DNA from: Bordetella parapertussis
Lineage (GTDB): Bacteria; Pseudomonadota; Gammaproteobacteria; Burkholderiales; SG8-41
Assembly (NCBI GenBank): GCA_945864585.1
Contig: CAMBCF010000020.1
Span: 1-52,606, forward strand
Length of the DNA: 52,606 bases
Reading direction: 5' to 3'
Shown here: in pieces, positions 40,840-49,521 of the stretch
Numbering within the stretch: position 1 is the stretch's first letter
How the letters are laid out: the number at the start of each line of letters is the position of its first letter
Made by a program: the position numbers and the translations under genes
Notes under the pieces: generated by a model
The model's database searches: none
What the model was told of the DNA's origin: nothing
The model's input: the letters and a program-made list of their open reading frames with translations, nothing else

Positions 40840-41949
40840 CTAGGTCAGGCGATACTGCTCAAGTTTTTTGTCATCGAGGGTAATACCCAGACCAGGCCCT
40901 GTGGGCAATGACAGACGGCCCGAAGAAATATCGAGCCGCGTCGTCGCCACTGTATCTTTCACTTTGAGCGGCCCCACGCATTCGAGTCCGGGCAGCACAT
41001 TGCGGGAAGAGGCCGCAAGCATGATCTCCGCCAGCGTGCTGGGATCAAGTCCGAAACCATGGCCGATAACGACCGGGATGCCGGCGGCCTCCGCCGTGGC
41101 CAGCATGCGCGCTGCGCGAAGAAACCCTCCGGCCTGCTTGATGCCGAACTTGACGAAGTCCGCGGCGTCGGCCTTGATTGCCGCGACGAGGCTGGCATGA
41201 TCGCTGATCGATTCGTCGGCCATCACCGGAATCCCGCCTTCGCGGCGAACCCGCGCCATTCCTGCAAGATCGCGCAGATGTGCCGGCTGTTCGAAAAGCT
41301 GCAAGTCGAACTGTTTGACCGCGCGGCAGAGTTTTAGCGAGGTGTCGGCGTCGTACTGCAAGTTGGCGTCGATGCGCAGCTTCATCGCGCTGCCCACCGC
41401 GGCGCGCACCGCGGCGATGCGGTCGTGATCGGCTTCGACGCCGCTGCCCACTTTAATCTTTGCCGAGCGAAACCCCGCTTTGAGCCATCGCAGCGCTTCT
41501 GCCGCCGCTTCCTCGGGCGGAAGCATTCCGATCCAGCCATTGAATTCCACGCTGTCGTTTAGTGTGCCGCCAAGGTAGGTGTAGATCGGCACCCCGTTGA
41601 TGCGCGACACGAGGTCTACGCACGCCATTTCCACCGCGGCGCCGGCGCCGGGTTGCGTGGGTGCGAGCGCATCCAGCCGCTCGATCAGGCGGTGAAGATT
41701 GGTCGGGTCCATGCCAATAACCGCGGCAGCAATGCGATCACGCAGCGCGACCATCAACTCGGCGGCAGTGCCGGGCGACTTCGCGGCCGCCGATGGTTCG
41801 ATACTGCTGATACCCACCGTGCCGTCCGACGCGGTAAGGCGCACCACCACACATTTGGTGGCTTGCTTGGAGATGCCAGCACTGGTAAAGGTGCCGATCA
41901 GGGGCATCGCCACGCCAAACACTTCGACGCGTTCTATTTGCAGTTTCAT
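40840..41949 (-). CDS. Mandelate racemase/muconate lactonizing enzyme family protein
   Basis: A 369-residue enolase-superfamily enzyme. Metal ligands are seen as LRIDANLQ (Asp), QLFEQP (Glu) and PVMADES (Asp/Glu). The first catalytic Lys pair is in AKIKVG, and a second Lys is in FGIKQAGG, the MLE-subgroup arrangement. It would abstract an alpha-proton of a carboxylate to isomerise, racemise or cycloisomerise it. ATG 41949 has CAGGAGC upstream. It precedes the Bug gene and diverges from the CaiB gene, suggesting linked transport and turnover. Confidence 0.92.
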   Translation of the reverse strand: MKLQIERVEVFGVAMPLIGTFTSAGISKQATKCVVVRLTASDGTVGISSIEPSAAAKSPGTAAELMVALRDRIAAAVIGMDPTNLHRLIERLDALAPTQPGAGAAVEMACVDLVSRINGVPIYTYLGGTLNDSVEFNGWIGMLPPEEAAAEALRWLKAGFRSAKIKVGSGVEADHDRIAAVRAAVGSAMKLRIDANLQYDADTSLKLCRAVKQFDLQLFEQPAHLRDLAGMARVRREGGIPVMADESISDHASLVAAIKADAADFVKFGIKQAGGFLRAARMLATAEAAGIPVVIGHGFGLDPSTLAEIMLAASSRNVLPGLECVGPLKVKDTVATTRLDISSGRLSLPTGPGLGITLDDKKLEQYRLT

Positions 41950-42077
41950 TGAAAGGCTCCTGTCCATGGTCCGCGGATGTTTTGCTTCATTTTATACGGA
42001 TATTGGCCGTGTGCCGATTTCAGGCGGAAGCTTGCGATGCTACACTCCCTGTTTCAAGCCAAGATAGGAATATGCCG

Positions 42078-43262
42078 ATGACAACCCGTCCGCTGCCACT
42101 CAACGGATTCAAAGTGCTCGACCTGACCGCGCACCGCGCGGGACCGACTGCGGTGCGTCAGCTCGCCGACTGGGGCGCCGACGTGATCAAGATCGAGGCG
42201 CCAGGCGCGGGAATGGACGCTACCGGCAGCCGGCGCGACGGCCCGGACTTCCAGAACCTGCATCGCAACAAGCGCAGCCTGACCCTCAACCTGAAAACGC
42301 CGGAAGGTCTCAAGATATTTTTCGAGCTGGCGAAGACAGCGGATGTGGTGGTCGAGAACTACAAGTCCACCGTCAAGCACCGGCTCGGCGTCGATTACGA
42401 GGCGGTGAAAAAGATCAACCCGCGCATAGTCTATGGCAGCATTTCAGGCTTCGGCCAGGATGGTCCCTACGAGGGCCGCGCCGGCGTCGACCAGATCGCC
42501 CAGGGCATGGGCGGGCTGATGTCGATCACCGGCCACGCGGGCGGCGGGCCGATCCGCGTCGGCATCGCGATCAACGACACTTCCGCCGGCATACTGCTCG
42601 CCAACGGCATCGTGCTCGCGCTGCTCGACCGCGCGCGCACCGGCGAGGGCCAGTGGGTCTCCACTTCCTTGATCGAGGCGCAGATTTTCATGCTCGACTT
42701 CCAGGCCGCGCGCTATCTGATGCGCGGCGAGGTTGCCGGGCAGGAAGGCAACAATCACCCGACCGGTGCGGGTACCGGTATGTTTCAGACCGCCGACGGC
42801 CACATCAACATTGCCGCCTCCGGCGACAGTCTATGGCAGCATTTCTGCAAGGCCGCGGGGGCGACCGATCTGCTGACCCATCCCGAGTTCGCCAACCCGG
42901 CGCTGCGCACCAAGAACCGGCCGGCGCTTAATGCACGGCTGGCGGAAATTATGCGTCAACACACCAACGACCACTGGGTTGCGCTGATGGACAAGGCCGG
43001 GGTACCGTGCGGCCCGATCAACACTATCGACAAGGTGTTTGCCGATCCGCAGGTGCAGCATCTGGGCATCGCGAAGCCGGTCGACCACCCGAAATACGGG
43101 CCGCAAAAAGTTGTCGGCCAGCCGATCCACATGAGCAGCTACCCGCAGCCGGATAAGCTTCAGCACACGCCTGAGTCCGGCGAGCATACCGCGGAGGTGC
43201 TCAACAGCCTCGGCTACGATACTGCAGCGATTGCCGCTCTGCGCGCCAAGGGCGTGCTATAG
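42078..43262 (+). CDS. CaiB/BaiF family III CoA-transferase
   Basis: A 394-residue CoA-transferase. It opens LNGFKVLDLTAHRAGPTAVR, then LADWGADVIKIEAPG and QNLHRNKRSLTLNLK; GRAGVDQIAQGMGG holds the catalytic Asp of the family (the D in GVDQ). ATG 42078 has AGGA at 8 bases; ATG 42072, two codons earlier, is also possible. The next plus-strand gene, a 2-hydroxyacid dehydrogenase, is 69 bases away and may be co-transcribed. It diverges from the enolase-type gene. Confidence 0.92.
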   Translation: MTTRPLPLNGFKVLDLTAHRAGPTAVRQLADWGADVIKIEAPGAGMDATGSRRDGPDFQNLHRNKRSLTLNLKTPEGLKIFFELAKTADVVVENYKSTVKHRLGVDYEAVKKINPRIVYGSISGFGQDGPYEGRAGVDQIAQGMGGLMSITGHAGGGPIRVGIAINDTSAGILLANGIVLALLDRARTGEGQWVSTSLIEAQIFMLDFQAARYLMRGEVAGQEGNNHPTGAGTGMFQTADGHINIAASGDSLWQHFCKAAGATDLLTHPEFANPALRTKNRPALNARLAEIMRQHTNDHWVALMDKAGVPCGPINTIDKVFADPQVQHLGIAKPVDHPKYGPQKVVGQPIHMSSYPQPDKLQHTPESGEHTAEVLNSLGYDTAAIAALRAKGVL

Positions 43263-43331
43263 GCAGGCACGGGTACGACTCAAACTGCTGTGGAATTGAG
43301 ACTCAAAATTACAATCCCCAAGGATCTCTAG

Positions 43332-44285
43332 ATGAGCAAGACCGTGTGCGTGGTCTGGATGAACGATGCGAAGGTCTATGAACAGGCGCTCGCGCGCGCG
43401 GGCCTCGCTGACAAGTTTGAGGTGCACGGCCTCGCGCCCGATCAGCCGATCCCCGATGAGCTTGCGGCGCGTACCGAGGTGCTACTCGGATGGCGTCCGG
43501 CAAGTTTCCTCAAACGCATGCCGCGGCTGCGTTGGGTGCAAGCGGTCACCGCCGGTGTCGATGCATGGCTCGCCAGCCCGGACCTCAGGAATGAGGTCAC
43601 GCTCTGCTGCGCGCGCGGCACGCACCGGGTATCAATGCCCGAGAATATTCTCGGCGCCATATTCCACCTGACCAAGCCCTACATGCAGATTGCACTCGAT
43701 CAGCGCGACAGTCGCTGGACCAAGCGCCAATCGGTGCCGCTCGCGGGCAAGACGCTGGGCATCCTCGGGCTGGGGGCGATAGGCCAGGAGCTTGCGCGCA
43801 AGGCCGAGGCGCTCGAGATGCGCGTGATCGGCACCAAGCGCAGGCCGCAACCGCTGGCGCATATCGAGAAGGTATATCCACAGGAGGCGACCGACGAGGT
43901 GCTCGGTGCATCGGACTTCGTGCTGCTGCTGCTGCCGTCGACCCGCGACACCGAGAATTTCATCGATGCACGCCGACTGCGGGCGATGAAGCCTACCGCG
44001 TGGCTGCTCAATTTCGCGCGCGGCGCGTTGATCGTGGATGCAGACCTGATCGCCGCGGTGCGCGCGAAGACCATCGCCGGTGCGGTGCTCGACGTGTTTC
44101 GCGAGGAACCATTGCCGGTCACGCATCCGTTCTGGAAGTCCGAGGGCATCCTGGTGTTGCCGCACCTAGGCGGCGGGCATCCCGAGCGCAGCCTGGCCGT
44201 GTCCGAGATTTTCGTCGACAATGCGCGGCGCTTCCTTGCCGGCCAACCGCTTAATGCGGTGGTGGACAGGGCGCTCGGGTATTGA
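43332..44285 (+). CDS. D-2-hydroxyacid dehydrogenase (NAD-dependent)
   Basis: A 317-residue member of the D-isomer-specific dehydrogenase family. GKTLGILGLGAIGQELARKA binds NAD. The catalytic set is Arg in FARGALI, Glu in FREEPLP and His in LPHLGGGHP. It interconverts a 2-oxoacid and a 2-hydroxyacid in the cytoplasm. AAGGATCTC precedes ATG 43332. It follows the CaiB gene and is convergent with the LigB-like gene, with a hairpin in the 51-base gap. Confidence 0.92.
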   Translation: MSKTVCVVWMNDAKVYEQALARAGLADKFEVHGLAPDQPIPDELAARTEVLLGWRPASFLKRMPRLRWVQAVTAGVDAWLASPDLRNEVTLCCARGTHRVSMPENILGAIFHLTKPYMQIALDQRDSRWTKRQSVPLAGKTLGILGLGAIGQELARKAEALEMRVIGTKRRPQPLAHIEKVYPQEATDEVLGASDFVLLLLPSTRDTENFIDARRLRAMKPTAWLLNFARGALIVDADLIAAVRAKTIAGAVLDVFREEPLPVTHPFWKSEGILVLPHLGGGHPERSLAVSEIFVDNARRFLAGQPLNAVVDRALGY

Positions 44286-44330
44286 AGGCGCCCGCAAGCA
44301 GCCGGCTTAGCGCGAAGCGGGAGCCGCCTT
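44285..44330. terminator. Hairpin between dehydrogenase and LigB-like genes
   Basis: AAGGCG-CCCGC (44285-44295) pairs with GCGGG (44317-44321) and CGCCTT (44325-44330) with a 3-base bulge. It fills most of the gap between convergent genes and overlaps the last base of the plus-strand stop. Confidence 0.5.
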
Positions 44331-44336
44331 GCAGGG

Positions 44337-45383
44337 TTAAGCTGCCTTGAACACCGCCATGCACTTAGGCGCGTTGAAGGTCCAGGTCTCCACCCAGTCC
44401 AGGATGTCCGCCTTGTAGTTCAACTCAGCCATGGCGCCGGCGAGGCACATCCAGTTGAGCACCTCCTGCTGGCCGGCCTGTTCCATTTGCGCCAGTGGTG
44501 TATCACGCCACGCGTTGTAATCGCCGGCGCGCAACTGCGCCAGCATCACGCGGTCCGATTCCAGGTCGGGATAGATCCAGTGGTTCTTCTCGGTGAGAAA
44601 AGCGTGCGACCAGCTCGACGAAGCCATGATTACCACCCGCCATGGACTGTCCTTGAGCACGCGGGCTGTCACTCGCCCCATCTCAAAGCAGCGCGCAGGC
44701 GACGGCGAGGGGGGGTCCGGCTCATCAGAAACTTGAGCGCCGCCGCCGCGGTTGCGGATGACTGAACTGCCGTAACAGTTGACGGCGACGGGCAGCACAG
44801 GATAGTCAAATCCGCTACGGTCAAGGTCCAGATAAAGCAGCGTGTTGGCAAAGGCGTGACCGAGACCGTCCTCGTGCAGGGGTTTGTACGCGTAGGACAT
44901 GTCGATGCCTTCTTCCAGCAGGCGGCGGGCGAGGAAACGCCCGGCCTTGTGGTGCCCCGCTTGGGTGAAGATCTTATCTGTAGGTTCGCCCCAGATATTG
45001 GGGCGGCCGCGCAGGCGCTTGTAGGGGTTGAATTTGAGCTGCTCGTAGGCCAGCACGCAGAATGGCGGGATGATGTCTTCCCTGAAATTTTCGTACTGAT
45101 CATCACCCCACATGAGAATGAAGTCGGGTTGGAAGGCGTCGATTTCCGCACGGATTTTTCGAAACGCGCTGAACACGCGCGCCTTGTGTGCTTTGTGCGC
45201 CGTGATGCCTTCGTCGTCGCCCCACTCCTGGCGCATCGGCTCCGGCCAGTTGGCGGGGTCCCGCATACGCTCGGGAATTCGCGGGTCGCTGTGCAGCATG
45301 CGCGCAAGCGGCCACGGTTTGTGCTCTTCGGGAACCAGTCCCGGAGGATAGTGTGTCGCGCCTATGCCCAGAATCTGTGCCAT
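44337..45383 (-). CDS. LigB-like class III extradiol dioxygenase family protein with a Gln at a metal-ligand site
   Basis: A 348-residue protein of the LigB/class III extradiol family: GIGATHYPPG (His11, matching the first metal His of LigB), SSSWSHAFLTEKN (matching the catalytic His region), and a Glu in QQEVLNWMC at the E242 position. The second metal His, in a (Y)NDH-type motif, is replaced by Gln96 within MWGDDQYENF. It would cleave an aromatic ring if active; the altered ligand leaves this open. It is 3 bases downstream of the small cupin gene. A paralogue sits at 48225-49289. Confidence 0.85.
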   Translation of the reverse strand: MAQILGIGATHYPPGLVPEEHKPWPLARMLHSDPRIPERMRDPANWPEPMRQEWGDDEGITAHKAHKARVFSAFRKIRAEIDAFQPDFILMWGDDQYENFREDIIPPFCVLAYEQLKFNPYKRLRGRPNIWGEPTDKIFTQAGHHKAGRFLARRLLEEGIDMSYAYKPLHEDGLGHAFANTLLYLDLDRSGFDYPVLPVAVNCYGSSVIRNRGGGAQVSDEPDPPSPSPARCFEMGRVTARVLKDSPWRVVIMASSSWSHAFLTEKNHWIYPDLESDRVMLAQLRAGDYNAWRDTPLAQMEQAGQQEVLNWMCLAGAMAELNYKADILDWVETWTFNAPKCMAVFKAA

Positions 45384-45386
45384 GGT

Positions 45387-45794
45387 TTAGCTCCCCTCGC
45401 GCCGTTTTCCCGGATAGAGCGCCTCGATCTCCTTAGCCTCCGGACGAATGTTGTAGTCCTGCGCAAGTTCGCCATTGCCGCAGGGGCTCTTTACCGTGAT
45501 AAACGTCGCAGGCCCATTCACAGGGCGCGAACGATGGCGCGTGTTGCGCGGTATATGGATGAGGGTTCCGGGACCCACTACGCGGTCCTCGTCGCCCAGC
45601 ACAAAGTGCATCTGGCCGGCAAGCACGACGCTGAACTGCTCTTCGTTCGGATGCTCGTGCAATGGCGGCCCTTCACCTTCCGGCTTGGTCACAATACCGA
45701 ACTTCATGAATTCTCCGGGAACGGCGCCAGACTCAACCTTCGAATTGACGGCAGACTTCTTCTTCTCCAGGTCATCGAGTTTATAAAACGGCAT
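45387..45794 (-). CDS. Small single-domain cupin protein
   Basis: A 135-residue cupin. PPLHEHPNEEQFSVVLAG gives the His/His/Glu set and HIPRNTRHRSRP the fourth His, so a metal site is likely. ATG 45794 with AAGGAGAG upstream is used; the frame continues beyond without support. It lies 3 bases before the LigB-like gene and may act on the same compound, or sense it. Confidence 0.85.
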   Translation of the reverse strand: MPFYKLDDLEKKKSAVNSKVESGAVPGEFMKFGIVTKPEGEGPPLHEHPNEEQFSVVLAGQMHFVLGDEDRVVGPGTLIHIPRNTRHRSRPVNGPATFITVKSPCGNGELAQDYNIRPEAKEIEALYPGKRREGS

Positions 45795-46168
45795 AACACT
45801 CTCCTTGTGGGTCAGTTCATCGTCGCTTGCATCCACACGCATCATAACGCGATGCTGCGAACCTGTGGGCAGCGAAATCGTGGCGATTAAATATTCCACG
45901 GTTCGCAGCACAGCGTAGGTATAAAATCCGCTGAGTTTTCAAGGCATTTGAGTTTTTTGAGCGTTGAAAACACGCTCAAACAGCAGGGTCTGGGGTAGCA
46001 TTCCGCATAGCCTAAGAGACGAATGAGGGGAGCAATGTCCAACCGCGGTGTGGAGGAAGCACTTAACGTATTCGATCTGCGCCTCATGGCTAGGAATCGC
46101 CTGCCCAAGTGGTGTTCGAATTTGTCGGTAACGCGCACGCGCCGGCAGCGATGTAACAAGGAGGCTTT
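45795..46168. other. 374-base divergent intergenic region with an inverted repeat
   Basis: No gene is called. TTTGAGCG (45956-45963) pairs with CGCTCAAA (45973-45980), an 8-bp stem around TTGAAAACA. TTTTCAAGGC and TTGAAAAC nearby add partial symmetry. It could be an operator or a terminator; it must contain the cupin promoter (minus) and the Bug promoter (plus). Confidence 0.4.
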
Positions 46169-47137
46169 ATGTCGAGCAGGCATCTTGTGGTTTGGATATT
46201 CCCGGCCGCGGTAGCGGTTCTCGGCGCGGGTGCGGTCTGCGCACAAGGCTATCCGGGCAGGGCCGTACGCTTTCTCACAACCGGGCTTGGCGGCAGCACC
46301 GACCTCGCGGCGCGAACCGTCGCGCAGGGGCTTATCGATAGCGCAGGCTGGAACGTGGTGGTGGACAATCGCGGCAGTACCATCGTTGCGTCGGAAATGG
46401 TATCCAAGGCGGCGCCGGATGGTTACACCATACTCGTTACCACGGACGGTCACTGGCGCGGGCCGCTGTTGCAGAAGATGCCTTTTGATCCGGTGAAGGA
46501 TTTTGAACCGATTACAATGGTGAGCCGTTCGCCCAACATTCTGGTTGTGCATCCCGCACTGCCGGTAACGTCCGCCAAGGAATTGATCGCTCTGGCGAAG
46601 GCCAGGCCGGGAGAACTCAATTACGGTGCGGGTGCGATCGGTGCTTCGACTCATCTGGCATCGGAAATGTTCAAGGTCATGGCGGGTGTCGATATAGTGC
46701 ATGTGCCTTACAAGAGTACCGGCGGGGCGGTTACCCCGCTGATCAGCGGCCAATTGCAGTTGATGTTCGGCACCACCGGTACCGTGACTACGCACATCAG
46801 GTCGGGCAAAGTGAGGGCGCTGGCGGTCAGTACCGCGCAGCCCTCCCTGCTCGCGCCGGGTTTGCCGACGATAGCCGCCGCGGCGAATCTGCCGGGTTAT
46901 GAGTCGGCAGCGACCGCAGGCATATTTGCGCCGGCAGGCATTTCTCAAACGCTCATCAAACGACTGCACGAGGAGGTCAGCCGGGTGCTGCTGCGGCCGG
47001 ACGTAAAAGAGCGATTTTTCAATCAGAGTGTGGAAATCGTCGGTGGCACACCGCAGGAAACCGCAGCCTTCGTTAAATCCGATATCGCAACAACAGCCAG
47101 GATCATCAAACAAGCCGGCATCCGAGGCGAACGCTAG
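46169..47137 (+). CDS. TctC/Bug solute-binding protein
   Basis: A 322-residue Bug protein with signal peptide ending VCAQ, AVRFLTTGLGGSTDLAAR, VDNRGSTIVASEMV and VPYKSTGGAVTPLISGQ. The ATG has AAGGAGGC at ideal distance. DNRG replaces the DNRPGAGG form, a small variation of the pocket loop. It is followed by a vapBC locus and is divergent from the cupin/LigB pair. Confidence 0.92.
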   Translation: MSSRHLVVWIFPAAVAVLGAGAVCAQGYPGRAVRFLTTGLGGSTDLAARTVAQGLIDSAGWNVVVDNRGSTIVASEMVSKAAPDGYTILVTTDGHWRGPLLQKMPFDPVKDFEPITMVSRSPNILVVHPALPVTSAKELIALAKARPGELNYGAGAIGASTHLASEMFKVMAGVDIVHVPYKSTGGAVTPLISGQLQLMFGTTGTVTTHIRSGKVRALAVSTAQPSLLAPGLPTIAAAANLPGYESAATAGIFAPAGISQTLIKRLHEEVSRVLLRPDVKERFFNQSVEIVGGTPQETAAFVKSDIATTARIIKQAGIRGER

Positions 47138-47202
47138 GTATCTTGCTTGTAAGGTAGTTTTACATTACGATGTGCTGTAGCCAGAAATATGAGGGTATCG
47201 CC

Positions 47203-47454
47203 ATGACCACATTGACTGTTACCGCAAAGGGACAGGTGACATTTAGAAAAGACGTGCTGCAACACCTTGGCATCAAGCCGGGCGACAAGATCGATCTGGA
47301 TTTGCTGCCGGATGGCCGGGGTTTGCTCAAAGCAGCCCGGCCCACCGCAACGATCAAGGGCTTCTGCGGGTTGCTCGCGGGGCGGACGAAGAAAGTCGCC
47401 ACCCTTGAAGAAATCAACGAGGCAACGGCACAAGGTTGGGCTGGCAAAAAATGA
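47203..47454 (+). CDS. vapB: AbrB/SpoVT-type VapB antitoxin
   Basis: An 83-residue protein with the swapped-hairpin AbrB fold: LTVTAKGQVTFRKDVLQHLG then PGDKIDLDLLPDG. Its C-terminus (AGRTKKVATLEEINEA) resembles VapB toxin-binding tails. ATG 47203 follows GAGGG; the frame extends upstream without support. It overlaps vapC by four bases. It differs in fold class from the ribbon-helix-helix VapB at 33360. Confidence 0.9.
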   Translation: MTTLTVTAKGQVTFRKDVLQHLGIKPGDKIDLDLLPDGRGLLKAARPTATIKGFCGLLAGRTKKVATLEEINEATAQGWAGKK

Positions 47455-47846
47455 AGGTTGCTGTGGATACCAACGTACTCGTTCGCGCTGTCGTGCGCGA
47501 CGATCCAGCGCAAGCGCGTGTCGCCACCAAGGTCTTGACCGATGCCGAATTGATTGCAATCGCGCTGCCGTGCCTGTGTGAGTTTGTGTGGGTGCTGCGC
47601 AGGGTTTACGGTTTCCAATCCACCGATGCAGCCACCGCGATCCGCGCGCTGCTTGCTGCCGCAAATGTGCAAATGAACAGGCCAGCGGTAGAGGCAGGCT
47701 TATCCATGCTCGAAGCTGGCGGGGATTTTGCTGATGGTGTAATAGCCTATGAGGGACACTGGCTCGGCGGGGAAACTTTCATATCCTTCGACAAGAAGGC
47801 GGTTGCACTACTCACGGCACAAGGTCAACTGGCGCGTCTATTATGA
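47451..47846 (+). CDS. vapC: VapC-type PIN-domain toxin
   Basis: A 131-residue PIN protein. MKVAVDTNVLVRAVVRDD carries the first Asp, LCEFVWVL the Glu and GGDFADGVIA the later Asp residues. It would cleave RNA and be neutralised by the preceding AbrB-type antitoxin. The start ATG overlaps the antitoxin stop by four bases (ATGA). Confidence 0.92.
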   Translation: MKVAVDTNVLVRAVVRDDPAQARVATKVLTDAELIAIALPCLCEFVWVLRRVYGFQSTDAATAIRALLAAANVQMNRPAVEAGLSMLEAGGDFADGVIAYEGHWLGGETFISFDKKAVALLTAQGQLARLL

Positions 47847-47962
47847 TGTGGTGCCGGAAACACCTGCAGGGAACAGAAGGAACAACAGGGCATTTCAGTA
47901 TCACATTACCCAATAGCCAAACGATAATGAAAGATCTAACCCCATCGTCATTTCTACCCAAG

Positions 47963-48112
47963 CTACTCCGGTTTGAGACCCGCAGCCCTCAATATCGGCG
48001 GCATTTTCTGCAACTGAGCAGCAAGAAAAGCAGCAAACGCATGTGGCGTTGACGGCTTGGGCTCATACGCCATCTTCCCCAGCGCTGCCTTCACCTGGGA
48101 TGCGTTCAGGCT
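47963..48112 (-). pseudogene. Bug binding-protein C-terminal remnant
   Basis: The minus strand encodes SLNASQVKAALGKMAYEPK, then FAAFLAAQLQKMPPILRAAG and LKPE with a TAG at 47963, the usual C-terminus of a Bug protein. Nothing recognisable precedes it. Only about 50 residues remain between vapC and the second LigB-like gene. Confidence 0.75.
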
Positions 48113-48224
48113 CTCATTTGATCTTGCTTGCCTTGCCCATGTTCACCCCCTTGCGGAAGGACGTGCGCAATGCGCAGATGATGCGAATAGAATAGTGATA
48201 CTCGATTCAAAGGCGGATACCAGT

Positions 48225-49289
48225 ATGGCTGAAATCCTCGGACTTGGGTTGACGCATGCCCCCAGCCTGCATCGGCACGACGCCGACCTGGTGGCGAGCC
48301 TGCGCCGCACGCTGGGCGGCAAACGCACACCGGCGCACCTGAAGGACCCGGCCAATTGGCCGGCGCCGATACGCGAGGAGTGGGGCGATGACGAAGGCGC
48401 CAGCGCGACACGTGCGCACCGCACTCGCTGCTTCGCGGCCATGCGCACCCTGCGCCAGCGGCTGGATGCGTTTCATCCCGACCTGGTGGTGATTTTTGGC
48501 GACGATCAGTATGAAAATTTCATCGAAGACATCGTGCCGCCTTTTTGCATTTATATCGGGGATCAGATGGAATCGCGGCCTTTTGACGTTCCGCCAGCAG
48601 GCGCACGGCCGCAGCCGAATTTCTGGAACGAAGCGAACGACAAGGTGTTCCGCCATCGCGGGCACACCGAGGCCGCGCGTTTTCTGACCAATCGTCTCGC
48701 AGCAGCGGGCGTCGCGCTGCCTTACGCGTATCGGTTGCGCTATGCGCGCGGCCTTGCGCATGCCTTTATCAACACCCTGCTGTATCTGGACATCGACCGC
48801 ACGGGATTTGACTATCCGGTGCTGCCGTTTCATGTTAACTGCTACGGCGGCGCGTTGGTGCGCTCGCGTGGCGGGCAGATTGCCCCCGGCGATATCGCAA
48901 GCACAGCAGAGCCGGATCCGCCCGCGCCCTCCGCCGCTGCGTGCCTTGACGTCGGCCGTGCCATAGGCAGGGCGTTTGCCGCATCGCCCTGGCGCGTTGC
49001 GCTGATCAGTTCATCCAGTTGGTCGCATGCGTTCCTGCCAGCGAAGAACGATTGGCTGTTTCCCGATCATGCTTCCGACCGCGCCCGGCTCGCCGAATTG
49101 CGCGATGGACAGTTTGCCCATTGGCGCGACATATCCGGCGCACAACTCGAAGATGCGGGGCAACACGAACTGCTGAACTGGATCACCCTGGCCGGCGCCA
49201 TGACGGAACTGGGAAAAAAAGCCGAGATTGTCGACTATGCCGAAACCTACCTGGTGAATTCCAATAAGTGCTTTGCGGTGTTTGCTTAA
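48225..49289 (+). CDS. LigB-like class III extradiol dioxygenase family protein (paralogue) with a Gln at a metal-ligand site
   Basis: A 354-residue paralogue of the product of 44337-45383. Matching features are GLGLTHAPS (His11), SSSSWSHAFLPAKND, ELLNWITLAGAM (Glu) and FGDDQYENF with Gln95 at the second metal position. Both share PANWP and EWGDDEG near residues 45-55. ATG 48225 gives alignment with the paralogue; the frame runs further upstream to 48057 through a Bug remnant. It stands alone, without a cupin neighbour, so it may act separately or be redundant. Confidence 0.85.
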   Translation: MAEILGLGLTHAPSLHRHDADLVASLRRTLGGKRTPAHLKDPANWPAPIREEWGDDEGASATRAHRTRCFAAMRTLRQRLDAFHPDLVVIFGDDQYENFIEDIVPPFCIYIGDQMESRPFDVPPAGARPQPNFWNEANDKVFRHRGHTEAARFLTNRLAAAGVALPYAYRLRYARGLAHAFINTLLYLDIDRTGFDYPVLPFHVNCYGGALVRSRGGQIAPGDIASTAEPDPPAPSAAACLDVGRAIGRAFAASPWRVALISSSSWSHAFLPAKNDWLFPDHASDRARLAELRDGQFAHWRDISGAQLEDAGQHELLNWITLAGAMTELGKKAEIVDYAETYLVNSNKCFAVFA

Positions 49290-49370
49290 CCCGAATTAGG
49301 AGGAAAACATGGGAATCCACCGCTTTGGTATTGCTGCTATCACTGTCATTCTTGAAGTAGCAAGCGTAGG

Positions 49371-49399
49371 GTGGGCAAAACGTTTTTTGTTTTGCCCAC
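49371..49399. repeat. Palindrome matching the 3133-3161 element
   Basis: GTGGGCAAAAC (49371-49381) pairs with GTTTTGCCCAC (49389-49399), the same arms as at 3133-3161. A related GTGGGCACAAACGGCGTGCC follows at about 49430. It lies between convergent genes. Confidence 0.7.
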
Positions 49400-49521
49400 G
49401 CCGCCACACGAAAACCACACCATACCGCGTGGGCACAAACGGCGTGCCTACCCTACGGGTGCTGAAGCTGGTGAAGTCTTTGTAAGGCATGCGACAGCAG
49501 CGTCGTAATATAAGGCGCAGT

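Noticed and set aside
45887-47113. Long minus-strand frame of 408 codons opposite the Bug gene
   Set aside because: It lies antisense to a well-supported Bug gene with signal peptide and family motifs, and its Arg/His-rich translation has no recognisable domain; it is a shadow of high-GC codon use.
47963-48112. Treating the Bug C-terminal fragment as a new small gene
   Set aside because: It matches only the last ~50 residues of Bug proteins and has no signal peptide or start, so it is called a remnant.
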